The position numbers and the translations under genes were made by a program. 64,000 nt of DNA from positions 124,001 through 188,000 of the forward strand of contig NZ_JASHIZ010000002.1 of NCBI RefSeq assembly GCF_030733425.1. Reading direction: 5' to 3'. The stretch comes from Roseovarius sp. MMSF_3350. GTDB taxonomy: Bacteria; Pseudomonadota; Alphaproteobacteria; Rhodobacterales; Rhodobacteraceae. Within the stretch, counting starts at the first letter, position 1. Every line of letters begins with the position of its first letter. Shown here one piece after another: positions 25,165 to 34,529 of the stretch. The notes under the pieces are model-generated. The model was given only the letters and a program-made list of their open reading frames with translations. It had not been told where the DNA came from and ran no database searches.

Positions 25165-26613
25165 TTAACGATGCCCAGTCCACCCTCGGTCGTCGGTGAA
25201 CGCCCGGGCGTCCGAAATGGTCGTTCGCCTGTATCCTTCCGGGAGCCCCGCCAAGGGGCGCACCGGCGTGTCAGACGCAACGAACAAGATGTTCCCCCGA
25301 TCGCGCTGGTTCAACGCACCGTTGACGACCTCCACATGGGGGAAAAGGTCCCGCAGGATCGCGTTGACCCCACGCGCCAGCGGGCCGTCCTCGGTATCGA
25401 TCAAGTTCACATATATTGGCCCGTCGACAATGTCGCGCAGGCGGGCGAAGGTCTCCAAGGTGACCAGGTGCGCGGGAACGGAGTTCGAGGAGAACGCGTC
25501 CATCACCACGGCGTCGAAGCGTCGTTCCGTCTCGTTCAGGTAGACTCGGCCATCGGCATGCACGAGGCCGAGGCGCCCGTTGGTGGCTTCGGCGGAACCG
25601 GAAGCATCGTAACCGGCCCGGGCAATCATCTCGCTGGCGCGGGGCATGTGCGTTCGCACGACCTCGGTCACCAGTGGGTCAATTTCGACGGCCACGGCGG
25701 TCGCATCCGGGCGTGTCTCCAGTAGCTTCGTGGGGAGCGTGTAGCCCCCGCCACCGATGAACAGAACCGACGGTGCGGTGCCGAGGTCGCGCTGCATCCG
25801 GGACCAGAGCCACTCGGTGTATCTGAGCCCGAGTCCGACGGTATTGTCCGCGGCGCCGGGCGGCACGCGCCGTTCGGAGGCTTGCATGATGCCGTCCGAG
25901 ATCAGCCGCACCTCCGGCCCGCGCTTTTCCACATGGAGGCAGGACAGACCGGACTCGAACTGGCATGACGGGGGGGCTGCAATCCCCGCGAAGGCGACGA
26001 ACCCGACGGCGGCTACGGTGATGCCCTTGTCGCCCGGCTTCCCTCCACGAAGGAACGGCAGGCAGAGGAGCGCCGCCGCACCGCAGGCGGCGAAGGTCAT
26101 GGTCGAGCCGATCAGCGGAAGCGTGACGAAGCCGGCGAGGATGGCACCAAAGATCGCGCCGACCGATCCGGCGGCCATGACGATGCCCAGCGACGAGCCC
26201 TCGCGGCCCGGCCGCGCCTCGATGGCGAACTTGGCCAGCAGCGGTGACGGCAGGGTCACGGCGACCGAGGCCGGGAAGAAGACAACGAGCACGGTGATGA
26301 TCATCCCCCAGGTGCCCCGCGCGCCGGAGGCATGGAATGCACTGAGCAGCGTCGGCGACACGGCCATGAGAACCGCCGTTGCGATCAGCGCGGCGCGGAC
26401 ATTCCCAATTGCAACGGCCCGGGGACGTTCTGCCACGAAGCCGCCCAGGGCGCTGCCGAGAGAGAAGCCGCCAAGCACCGTGGCGATGACAGTGGTCCAG
26501 GTCAGGAGCGAGGTTCCGAAGAAGGGCGCGAGGACACGACCGGCGGCGATCTCGTATGTCAGGCCGACGGCGGACAGGACGAGGATCAGAAGGATGGTGA
26601 TGGAGAAACGGAT
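25165..26613 (-). CDS. Membrane-fused spermidine-synthase-like protein, no canonical start codon
   Basis: Up to 482 residues. The N-terminal ~220 residues form MFS/SpeE-associated membrane helices. The C-terminal domain is a spermidine-synthase-like Rossmann fold (VLFIGGGGYTLPTKLLETRPDATAVAVEIDP; DAVVMDAFSSNSVPAHLVT). Family-like sequence (RFSITILLILVLSAVGLTYEIAAGRVLAPFFGTS) extends upstream of the first GTG (26478) to a point near 26613. An in-frame stop at 26644 precedes it and no ATG/GTG/TTG lies between. A GGAGG site sits 5 nt before an ATC codon at 26613, so ATC initiation is possible; alternatively the gene lost its start. Known relatives transfer aminopropyl-type groups or are orphan fusions. 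Confidence 0.75.
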   Translation of the reverse strand: MRFSITILLILVLSAVGLTYEIAAGRVLAPFFGTSLLTWTTVIATVLGGFSLGSALGGFVAERPRAVAIGNVRAALIATAVLMAVSPTLLSAFHASGARGTWGMIITVLVVFFPASVAVTLPSPLLAKFAIEARPGREGSSLGIVMAAGSVGAIFGAILAGFVTLPLIGSTMTFAACGAAALLCLPFLRGGKPGDKGITVAAVGFVAFAGIAAPPSCQFESGLSCLHVEKRGPEVRLISDGIMQASERRVPPGAADNTVGLGLRYTEWLWSRMQRDLGTAPSVLFIGGGGYTLPTKLLETRPDATAVAVEIDPLVTEVVRTHMPRASEMIARAGYDASGSAEATNGRLGLVHADGRVYLNETERRFDAVVMDAFSSNSVPAHLVTLETFARLRDIVDGPIYVNLIDTEDGPLARGVNAILRDLFPHVEVVNGALNQRDRGNILFVASDTPVRPLAGLPEGYRRTTISDARAFTDDRGWTGHR

Positions 26614-26643
26614 GGTGGCCTCCGGGGGCGATGTGGTGCGGGC

Positions 26644-26757
26644 TCAGTCTGTCGTCCAGGTGGACGGGTACTGTGTGTCATACACATAGGGCAAGGCCCC
26701 CGTGAAGTTGGTGTCGATCACGGTCTCATTGTAAGCGACCAGGATGCAGCGACGCAT
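26644..26757 (-). pseudogene. 37-residue C-terminal tail of an unidentified gene
   Basis: The frame beginning MRRCILVAYNETVIDT and ending YPSTWTTD looks like the conserved end of a longer protein that would be co-transcribed with the spermidine-synthase fusion 31 bp downstream. An in-frame stop lies just upstream of its ATG. The rest of the gene appears lost at a junction near 26760. I do not recognise the family. Confidence 0.3.
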
Positions 26758-26942
26758 TTCTGATCAGCACAGCGGACATGGCGTCTCGAGCCTGCCAATG
26801 ACTGCTCAGGGCCGTCTTAGTACGCGCAAGCCGACAGATCACCGCAGAATGGCTGATTCCAAATCGCAAGCTGAGAATTTCGCGCCGCACGTCCTTGATC
26901 TTGAACACCATGCTCACGCACGGACGTAGAATACCGGAAGTC

Positions 26943-27248
26943 GTTTTGGCGGCACGCTGCCCGATCCCATCTTCCTCTCAGGGCTCCGGCCCAGGTAGCC
27001 GCCGAGTCGGCGGCTGAAAAGACGAAGCCGACAGCGACACGCTGAAGGTTCTATCCGCCGAACAGGCGGAGGGAAGATCGGGTTTCCGCCCCGCGCGGAT
27101 CGCACTCATCTTCTGATCAGGCTCCGAGAGGGGTCACTTGAGCCGCCGCACAGGCGGTTGCGGAGATGGGTTTTGGCGGCACGCCGCCCGATCCTATCTC
27201 CCCTTCAGGGCTCCGGCACAGGTAGCCGCCGCATAGGCGGCTGAAAAA
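26943..27248. repeat. Imperfect repeat array of GC hairpins
   Basis: Two ~78-bp direct repeats (26943-27020 and 27170-27247, about nine differences by eye) each end in a 7-bp hairpin AGCCGCC-N5-GGCGGCT followed by GAAAA. Two further related hairpins lie at 27054-27070 and 27141-27159. Loops are GAGTC, GAACA, GCACA and GCATA. Part of the unit recurs at ~27301 as GATCAGCCCCCGTAAGGGG. Hairpin start intervals are 57, 87 and 83 bp, so the array is irregular. It could be structured RNA, an element end, or a degenerate palindromic repeat cluster. Confidence 0.6.
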
Positions 27249-27429
27249 CAAGGCATGGAGCCTTTGGCTTGGATCGTCGCTTAGCGGCGCAACTTCAGGT
27301 GATCAGCCCCCGTAAGGGGTCAGGACAGGTCTGGGTAACCAGCCGCCTTGCAATCATGCCCTTGAGGGTGCGAAAGGGATGGCTCACGGGTCATCCCTTT
27401 TTTCCTTCCGAAGGCTGCGACACGTTTGA

Positions 27430-27621
27430 CTCGCACCGACAAGCGCTCAGACTTGTGACAGGGTCCGATTACGTGGCCCATGCGGCGCAAATGACGAATT
27501 CCTCCTCGCCGCCACTGCCCAGAACCTCCGCAAACTGGCCAAGATCTTTCCTGCGCCGCAGAAACGCGAAAATCCTGATCATCCCGAAGCTGGATTGCAG
27601 AACTCAGGCTCGAAGACATAG
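27430..27621 (+). pseudogene. C-terminal remnant of an IS1182-like DDE transposase
   Basis: The plus-strand frame reads RVRLRGPCGANDEFLLAATAQNLRKLAKIF. This is the typical last helix region of IS1182-type transposases, where ...DEFLLAATAQNLRKLAK closes the protein. The rest of the transposase is absent. Its end abuts or overlaps the IS21 fragment near 27580, so one element probably landed in or recombined with the other. Confidence 0.6.
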
Positions 27622-28355
27622 TGGCTGGTCATGGAGAGGAACCGCACATTCACATCGCGCTTCTTGCCAGCGCCCACACGATCCACCGCCGTCTTTATGT
27701 TATCGTAGATCCCGCGGCCAGGCACGCCTTCAAAGACCCGGAAGGCGTGCCAGTGCGCGTCGAACAGCATCTCATGCGTCTGCAACAAATAGGCCCTGAC
27801 CAGAAATTCCCGGCTGTGCGACAGCTTGATGTGAGCCACCTGCAACTTGATGCGCTCGCCGCCGACCTGGGCCCAGCCCTCGCTCCAATCGAACTGGAAC
27901 GCCTCGCCAGGCTGGAACACCCGCGGCACGAATGTCCCGCGATCCGTCGTCAGCTGCGCGCGTTGCCGGTCTCCTTTCCAACTCCGCACAAAGGCTGCGA
28001 CCCTCTCATACGAGCCGTCATAGCCAAATTGAACCAGATCAGCGTGCATCTGCTTGGCGGTGCGCCGGTCCTTGCGCGACTTGCGCTGCTCGGTCATCAG
28101 CCAGCTTCTCGGCATACGGGTCCAGCTTGCTCGGCCGCGCCGGTTTCTGGAACTGGGCTTCAACAGTCCTCGCCCGCAAATACTTCTTGATGGTGTTGCG
28201 AGACAGCCCAGTGCGCCGCGCAATCTCGCGGATCGGCATCTTGTCTCGCAATGCCCAACGTCGAATGACGCTCAATAATCCCATGTCGATCACTCCGAAA
28301 AACCCCGACAAATCCCGTCGAGGGCATGGTTCACATGGGTCAGTTCTCAGTGACA
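27580..28355 (-). mobile_element. IS21-family fragment with broken istA
   Basis: The right end at 28355 reads inward as TGTCACTGAGAACTGACCC, an IS21-like terminal repeat starting with TGT. istA begins at ATG 28284 (MGLLSVIRRWALRDKMPIREIARRTGLSRNTIKKYLRA). It shifts frame near 28090 and continues MTEQRKSRKDRRTAKQMHADL... through the DDE core (AFQFDWSEGWAQV, YDNIKTAVDRV) to EPEFCNPASG, where it is cut at ~27580. The last part of istA, all of istB and the left terminus are missing. The element interrupts the tail of the integrase pseudogene. It cannot transpose by itself. Confidence 0.85.
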
Positions 28356-30562
28356 TCCAACAGGACATTGATCCGGCTCGCTGCTGACGAAACATTTTTC
28401 AAGAGGCTGTCGTGCGGCAGGGTATTCAGTCGATGCAGATGAGCAGTAACTGGGCTGATACGGCTTGCCGCAAAGCTCCGGCTTCGGCTTGTGGGCCAGT
28501 TGTTGATCACGCGCTCGCGTGTTCCACCGTCCTTGCCTGTTTGAGGTTTTCGATGCGAGAGGGGGGGCAGATTTGTCGGTCGACTTGCGACTTAGTCGCT
28601 TTTTCGCCTTGCCTGGCTGATCGGAAAGCTTCGTTTCGCTCGTCGCCGTGGATAACGCCAGGAGGTGCTCGAACGCCAAACGCGCCTCTTCGTTCTCGTT
28701 CGGGATGATGTTGTACTCCGAAAGCACGTCCGCAACGGCATTGGGCGCGTTTGCCCAATCAAGCGTCTTCAGATTCCGCAAGTTCGGTCGCGCAGGCATT
28801 TCTGCGCCCGCGATCGCGATTGCCTCGATCTGCGCCCCATCGCTGTCGCGCAGGATCCGTAGGGCGCCCAGCACACCATCGTCGTCGAACACGACCTCGG
28901 TTCTGGCGAGCCGACCGGCAACGAGCTGGCAGTCCTCGATCACCGGGCGACGATGAGGGGCGGAGTAACCGACAACGATCTTGTGATCCGCCCGATCAAG
29001 GTGTTCCTTGAGTTCCGACATGTTGGCTTCAGTGTAGTGCTTCCCGATCATCGTCGATGAGACGTGACCGATGATCATCTGTCGATCGGCGAGGGGAACA
29101 CCGCCAACCCAGAGCGCCGAGGAAAGGGTTCTGCGAAGTGCGTAGAGATCTTCGTTGTAACTCGCGATCCCAAGGCGCTTGCGGATCGCCAACATGCGCT
29201 TTGACAGGATCTCCTGCGGTTTCGTCATGCTCTCGCACATTTCTGGGAAAAGCAGGTCCGTTGGTTTTTCAAGAGCCACGATCCAGTCGATGAACCCGGG
29301 GTCGATGAGGACCTGTGGCACCGGCACGATGCGCTGGCTTTCGACGGTCTTCCCGTACTGTTCGTCGGACCAGCAGAGACGGAGGCACCAGACCTCGCGC
29401 TGGACCAGGTCGCACTTTTTGAGCTGCAGGACTTCCGAGGGGCGTGTGCCCATGGTCAACAAGATGAGCGGGATCCAGTAGAGCCCGTCGCGATAGATGT
29501 AGCGGCCAGACCGACTACATGACGTCCGGCTCATGCATCCCCGGTACAGCGGCGACATCAGCAATGTCTTGATCCGCTGCCCGGGACTAGCGGAGCCGAA
29601 TCTTTGGACGCGTTTTGCGAATGTAGAGCGGGTTCAGGTCCTTGCGTCTTTCGCTGTCCTTTTTCATGAGCTTGGTAAGTTTTGGGTACGTGGTGACACG
29701 AACTTCGCCAACATAGCCACACTGCTCGCGCGCGCTGTCGAGAAGCTGGTGGATACGGTCGAGGTGGCGCTCGAGATTCGTGTGCGTCACGCGCGGCTCC
29801 AACTTGTCGCTCAACTCGGCGCGTTTCTGTGCCTGCGAGATGTCGTCGCGTGCCGCGTAGGACTCGTAGAGGCGGGCATCGGCCTGGTCGGCTGCGTCGA
29901 TCTCCTCCTGTTTCGACAGAAGGGTTTTTCGGAAGTGCTTTTCGTATAGCGGTTCTTGCCGTGCGCCCGGCCGTGCATCGCCGGCAGGCGGCTGAGCCAC
30001 ACCAGAAATGAGTCGATGAGTGCTGGCAGCCGTTCGAGCCGGATATCGCAGCGTAAGCGATTAGCAACTCGGCCGTAACTGTGAGCTTGCGACCCATTTC
30101 CTCCGGCCGCGACCTGAGCGCGCCGGCCAGTGCATCGGATATCCGCACCGCGCTGGGGATCTTTCCGTTTTTGACCGTGATGTCGTGGCGGCCTCGCCCG
30201 TCGGTGGCGCCTTCGAGGGGACCCTTGCCATCCTCGAAGACCTCGATCTCGAGCTTCATAAGGCTGCGTCGTGTCGCGCAGACGGTTCGGGCGAAGGCGG
30301 GTGCCAAGGGAAAGCGAAGGATCAGGTTCAGCTGATTGGCAGCGTCTTTGACGGCGCAACGTGCTTCCGAAAAATCATGGGTCCGCATGGCCTAGCGCAG
30401 GCTCGCGCATCCGGCCTCAAGCGCATCAATGCGGGCTTCGATGTCGATGTCGGGATCAGCCGTATCCCGAACCATGCGCGAGATATCGAGGCGCACGATC
30501 TCGCGTAGGACTTGCGCCTGTTCGCGGTCGCTCAACTGCGTTGCGTCGATGATGTTCTGCAT
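28356..30562 (-). pseudogene. Decayed tyrosine integrase adjacent to tRNA-Gln
   Basis: Pieces of one integrase lie in order in different frames. MQNIIDATQLSDREQ...GCASLR ends at an in-frame TAG (30392). Then MRTHDFSEARCAVKDAANQL... runs to TAELLIAY; a shift follows near 30050 (RLERLPALIDSFLVWLSRLP) and another near 29940 (EEIDAADQADARLYE ... YIRKTRPKIRLR). A third, near 29590, leads into the catalytic domain (LLMSPLYRGC, GTRPSEVLQLKKCDL, LYALRRTLSSALW, MIIGHVSSTMIGKHYTEA). The catalytic Arg, second Arg, His and Tyr are all visible in the last piece. The C-terminus runs into the IS21 fragment. Location and orientation just downstream of tRNA-Gln fit a former island integrase. Confidence 0.8.
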
Positions 30563-30861
30563 GCCTGTCTCCCTGTCCGTGGCGGCGGCGGGCAGGGGCT
30601 CCGACGCCGGATCGGGCAGGACATGGCTATGCACGTTCCGGGACGGAAAAACCGAAGAAAGAAAAACTGAAGAAAATTCGGTGCTACGGTTGTCCGTTTC
30701 GATGGTAGGTGACGCTACGGAATGCAGGGCCGGGTTCACGCATGCTGCGGACCTCGGCGGATTTTTCGAGATGCGAAAAACCAATGGCTCGGGCGGGGAA
30801 GCGAGATTGCACGTACAGGGCGTGCGAGAAGCGTTGATTTCGTTGGGTTTTTTCTGGTTCA
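30563..30861. other. Gap between tRNA-Gln and integrase remains
   Basis: About 300 bp directly 3' of the tRNA, the expected position of an attachment site and integrase promoter or N-terminus. No recognisable coding sequence. A purine-rich stretch lies at 30645-30675. Confidence 0.4.
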
Positions 30862-30936
30862 TGGCTGGGGTGGTAGGATTCGAACCTACGGTACACGGTA
30901 CCAAAAACCGCTGCCTTACCACTTGGCTACACCCCA
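30862..30936 (-). tRNA. trnQ: tRNA-Gln (anticodon TTG)
   Basis: A 75-nt cloverleaf. The acceptor stem TGGGGTG pairs with CACCCCA, followed by G and an encoded CCA. The D-arm has AGCCAAGTGGTAAGGC. The anticodon stem GCGGT/ACCGT encloses loop TTTTGGT with anticodon TTG. The T-arm is GTAGG-TTCGAAT-CCTAC. Integrases often use tRNA 3' ends as attachment sites, and the integrase pseudogene lies downstream. Confidence 0.96.
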
Positions 30937-31031
30937 ACAGTGCCGCGCTAATTACTCTGCTCTTTCGCGTGGTTCAAGGCCCGAGTTGAATTTATTTGGC
31001 GGCTTGACAGGGATTGTCCGATCTTGCGGAC

Positions 31032-31535
31032 TCACTCCAGAATTTCATCCGGCTCCACGCCCCAGAGGGCCGACTTGCGGGCCCAGCCGCGGTAGCCGCC
31101 GGCCATCAGCCTGCACCAGTCGATCGCGCAACGATCTATGCGCGCCACCACGCCCATTTCCAGCTGCGCCACGGTCATCGCGTCCGGATCGGGCTTGGAT
31201 TGAAGATCGACCAGTTCGTCCTCGACGATCACGGTGCGGGTGCCCGACAAAAGCGAATAGTGGATCCAGCCACCCTGGCCGTCGCGGTCGCGCACGCGGC
31301 GCCAGTGGCCATGTTCGGCGGTGATTTCAAGTGGCAGATCCCTGCGCTTGAACACCCAGTCGATACGGTGCGTCAGGCTGGGGCCGCGGCGCACGTTGCC
31401 TTCGGCGGCCTTCATCGACACGAAGCGCGGCAGGGGTAGGTTGGTCACAGGCCCGCGCTCTGTTTCCTGAGCGACGGCGGGCACTCCCAGCGCCGCGATC
31501 ATGGCGGCACCGATCAAGGCGGAAAACCGTTTCAT
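31032..31535 (-). CDS. Exported bacterial SH3-domain protein
   Basis: A 167-residue protein with a signal peptide (MKRFSALIGAAMIAALGVPAVAQ). Two SH3-like repeats follow: KAAEGNVRRGPSLTHRIDWVFKRRDLPLEITAEHGHWRRVRDRDGQGGWIH and a second around SKPDPDAMTVAQLEMGVVARIDRC...WCRL. Such domains bind peptidoglycan or peptides in the periplasm. It is divergent from the 2-hydroxyacid dehydrogenase and is the first gene right of the tRNA; the arrangement is common in roseobacters. Confidence 0.9.
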   Translation of the reverse strand: MKRFSALIGAAMIAALGVPAVAQETERGPVTNLPLPRFVSMKAAEGNVRRGPSLTHRIDWVFKRRDLPLEITAEHGHWRRVRDRDGQGGWIHYSLLSGTRTVIVEDELVDLQSKPDPDAMTVAQLEMGVVARIDRCAIDWCRLMAGGYRGWARKSALWGVEPDEILE

Positions 31536-31640
31536 GGTGTCAATACTGCTCACTCATCTGACCCGGGGTTCTTGTGCCCCGAGGCGTCCTGCGTCACTGT
31601 ACAGAAGAAAGCGCGTATTGGAAGACGGGGGAGACGCTAC

Positions 31641-32627
31641 ATGCCATCTGGTCGACTGAGTGTTGTCGTTACGCGACGCCTGCCGGAAGTCGTAGAGCGA
31701 CGCATGCAGGAACTGTTCGACGTCACGCTGCGCGAGGATGACACGCCGATGAGCCGCGAGGCTCTCGTCGAGGCGGTCCGGAAGGCGGATGTGCTGGTGC
31801 CGACGCTGAGCGATCAGATCGACGGCGGGCTGATCGGTCAGGCGGGCGAGCGGTTGAAGCTGATTGCGAATTACGGCGCGGGGGTCGACCACATCGATGT
31901 TCATACCGCGCGCCAGCGGGGCATCCTCGTGTCGAACACGCCCGGCGTTCTGACCGATGACACTGCCGACATGACCATGGCGCTGATCCTGAGCGTGACG
32001 CGGCGCATTCCCGAAGGGCTGTCGATGATGCAGAAAGAGGACTGGCCCGGCTGGTCCCCGACCGCCATGCTGGGCGGGCGCATCGCCGGACGACGCCTGG
32101 GTATCCTGGGCATGGGGCGGATCGGGCAGGCGGTGGCGCGGCGGGCCGCGGCATTCGGCATGCAGGTGCATTATCACAACCGGCATCGCCTGCGGTCCGA
32201 GATCGAGGACGAGCTTGGTGCGACCTACTGGGAAAGCCTCGATCAGATGGTGGCTCGCATGGACGTGCTCAGCGTCAACTGCCCGCATACGCCGTCGACC
32301 TTTCACCTGATGAACGCGCGGCGGCTGAAATTGATGAAGCCGGACGCGGTTCTGGTCAATACCAGCCGGGGAGAAGTAGTGGACGAGAACGCCCTGACGC
32401 GGATGCTGCGTGCCGGAGAGATCGCGGGCGCGGGTCTGGACGTGTACGAGAACGCAAGCGCGATCAATCCGCGCCTGCGAGAGCTGAAGAACGTGGTCCT
32501 GTTGCCGCATATGGGATCGGCCACGGTCGAAGGACGGCTGGAGATGGGCGAGAAGGTTCTGCTGAACATCAAGACTTTCGACGACGGCCACCGCCCGCCC
32601 GACCAGGTTGTGCCGTCGATGCTGTAG
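31641..32627 (+). CDS. D-2-hydroxyacid dehydrogenase (glyoxylate/hydroxypyruvate reductase type)
   Basis: A 328-residue NAD(P)-dependent dehydrogenase. The Rossmann motif LGILGMGRIGQAVARRA lies near residue 150. The catalytic set is Arg in VNTSRGEVVDE, Glu in AGLDVYENAS and His in VLLPHMGSAT. It resembles D-glycerate dehydrogenase/glyoxylate reductases. ATG 31641 has GGGGGA 6-7 nt upstream; the 23-residue longer frame lacks one. A GGCCCC-GCT-GGGGCC hairpin follows the stop. The next gene starts 35 bp later. Confidence 0.92.
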   Translation: MPSGRLSVVVTRRLPEVVERRMQELFDVTLREDDTPMSREALVEAVRKADVLVPTLSDQIDGGLIGQAGERLKLIANYGAGVDHIDVHTARQRGILVSNTPGVLTDDTADMTMALILSVTRRIPEGLSMMQKEDWPGWSPTAMLGGRIAGRRLGILGMGRIGQAVARRAAAFGMQVHYHNRHRLRSEIEDELGATYWESLDQMVARMDVLSVNCPHTPSTFHLMNARRLKLMKPDAVLVNTSRGEVVDENALTRMLRAGEIAGAGLDVYENASAINPRLRELKNVVLLPHMGSATVEGRLEMGEKVLLNIKTFDDGHRPPDQVVPSML

Positions 32628-32662
32628 GGCCCCGCTGGGGCCGGAAACTCCGGAGAGTGTCC

Positions 32663-34441
32663 ATGCGCCTGCTTCTTGTCAGTCTTGCCTTGTGTCTCGC
32701 CGGGATGGCGGCGGCCCAGCAGGCCGCCGACGCATTCCAGCCCGAGGGCGAAGGCGTGGGCGCGGTCGTAACCTCCGATACCGGAGCGGCGGCGCTGGAG
32801 GCGAAAGAAGCCGGGCGCCCGGTCGAGGCGCAGGAGTGGATGGTGGCCGCGGCCAACCCGCTGGCGGTCGAGGCCGGAGCGCGGGTATTGCGCGAGGGCG
32901 GCACTGCGGCGGATGCGCTGGTGGCGGTGCAACTGGTGTTGGGCCTTGTGGAACCGCAAAGTTCCGGCCTGGGCGGCGGGGCGTTCCTGGTTTGGTACGA
33001 TGCACAAAGCGGCGGACTGACAACGCTCGACGGCCGGGAAACTGCACCCCTGGCTGCGACACCGACACTGTTCCAGGATGAGGCGGGCGAGCCGCTTTCG
33101 TTCTACGATGCGGTCGTGGGGGGCCGGTCGGTGGGTGTTCCGGGTACGCCTGCACTTCTTTCCGAGGCGCATGCCAAATGGGGAAACGCCGCGTGGGAAA
33201 GCCTGTTTACGGAAGCCATCGCGCTGGCCGAGGACGGGTTCGAGGTATCGCCGCGGCTGGCCGCGATGGTGGCCCAGGACGCCATTCGCCTTTTCAGGTT
33301 CGAGGCGACGCGCGACTATTTCTTCCCCGATGGACAGCGCGTACAACCCGGTGACCTATTGAAGAACCAGGCTTATGCCGACAGCTTGCGACGCTTTGCC
33401 GAAGAGGGCGCAGCGCCGTTTTACACGGGCGACATCGCGGCCGACATCGTCGCCACCGTCGCCAATGCGCAAGGCAATCCCGGCGTGATGTCGGCGGTCG
33501 ACCTTGCGATCTACCGCGTAAAGGAGCGTCCGGCGGTCTGCGCGCCTTACCGTGGCTTCGATGTCTGCGGGATGGGGCCGCCATCCTCGGGCGCGTTGAC
33601 CGTCGGGCAGATACTGGGGTTGCTGGAGCCATTCGACATCGGGGCGCTCGGGCCGGGCAGCGTCGAGGCCTGGCGGCTCATAGGTGATGCCAGCCGCCTC
33701 GCCTTTGCCGACCGGGGCCGCTACATGGCCGACAGCGATTACGTGCCGGTTCCGGTGAAGGGGTTGCTGGACGCAGGTTACCTGGCGGATCGTGCCGAAC
33801 TTCTGGAGCGCGACACGGCGTTGCAAGAGGTCGTGCCCGGGGAGCCGGAGTTCGATCATGCGCTCGATTTCGCGGATGATGTCTCGATCGAGCTTCCGTC
33901 TACCTCGCACGTCTCGATCGTAGACCGCTTCGGCAACGTGGCCTCGATGACCACGACGATCGAGAACGCTTTTGGCTCGCGCCTGATGGTGCGGGGGTTC
34001 CTGCTTAACAACGAGTTGACGGATTTCTCCTTTGAAAGTCATGAGAACGGGAGGCCGATCGCGAACCGCGTCGAACCGGGGAAGCGGCCGCGCTCGTCCA
34101 TGGCGCCGACCATCGTGATGGAGGATGGCGCGCCCGTGCTGGCCGTGGGCAGCCCCGGCGGCAGCCGCATTATCGGCTACGTCGCCAAGACGATCATCGC
34201 GCATCTGGACTGGGGTCTCGACGTGCAGGCGGCGATAGATTTGCCCCATCTTGTCAACAGGTTCGGCACCTATGACATCGAGGCGGGCACGCCGGCGATG
34301 GAACTGTTGCCGGGGCTTGAGGCGCTGGGGTTCGAAATGGCGCCTCAGGTCCTTGTCTCGGGCCTGCACGCGATCTCCATCGGGGACAGCTTGCAAGGCG
34401 GGGCCGATCCGCGGCGCGAAGGTATTGCCCTGGGCGAATAG
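32663..34441 (+). CDS. ggt: Gamma-glutamyltransferase
   Basis: A 592-residue Ntn-hydrolase precursor with a signal peptide (MRLLLVSLALCLAGMAAAQ). The self-cleavage nucleophile is Thr ~414 in LPSTSHVSIVDRFGNVASMTTTIENAFGS. The substrate-binding GSPGGSRIIGYV lies downstream. It cleaves gamma-glutamyl bonds of glutathione in the periplasm and can transfer the glutamyl group. The large and small chains have normal proportions. The start is set by GGAGA 7 nt before ATG 32663. Confidence 0.94.
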   Translation: MRLLLVSLALCLAGMAAAQQAADAFQPEGEGVGAVVTSDTGAAALEAKEAGRPVEAQEWMVAAANPLAVEAGARVLREGGTAADALVAVQLVLGLVEPQSSGLGGGAFLVWYDAQSGGLTTLDGRETAPLAATPTLFQDEAGEPLSFYDAVVGGRSVGVPGTPALLSEAHAKWGNAAWESLFTEAIALAEDGFEVSPRLAAMVAQDAIRLFRFEATRDYFFPDGQRVQPGDLLKNQAYADSLRRFAEEGAAPFYTGDIAADIVATVANAQGNPGVMSAVDLAIYRVKERPAVCAPYRGFDVCGMGPPSSGALTVGQILGLLEPFDIGALGPGSVEAWRLIGDASRLAFADRGRYMADSDYVPVPVKGLLDAGYLADRAELLERDTALQEVVPGEPEFDHALDFADDVSIELPSTSHVSIVDRFGNVASMTTTIENAFGSRLMVRGFLLNNELTDFSFESHENGRPIANRVEPGKRPRSSMAPTIVMEDGAPVLAVGSPGGSRIIGYVAKTIIAHLDWGLDVQAAIDLPHLVNRFGTYDIEAGTPAMELLPGLEALGFEMAPQVLVSGLHAISIGDSLQGGADPRREGIALGE

Positions 34442-34529
34442 ATCGCGCCGGGAAATCGCCCCGCAGCCATCCCAATCCTGCCCGAATTGGCTGGCATGAC
34501 CACCTGCAAAACACTTTGCGGAGCAGGTT

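Noticed and set aside
26994-27248. Type I-F CRISPR array
   Set aside because: Stem-loops resemble Cas6f repeats, but the intervals are 56, 88 and 83 bp, flanks outside the would-be repeat are conserved between units, and no cas gene is in the window.
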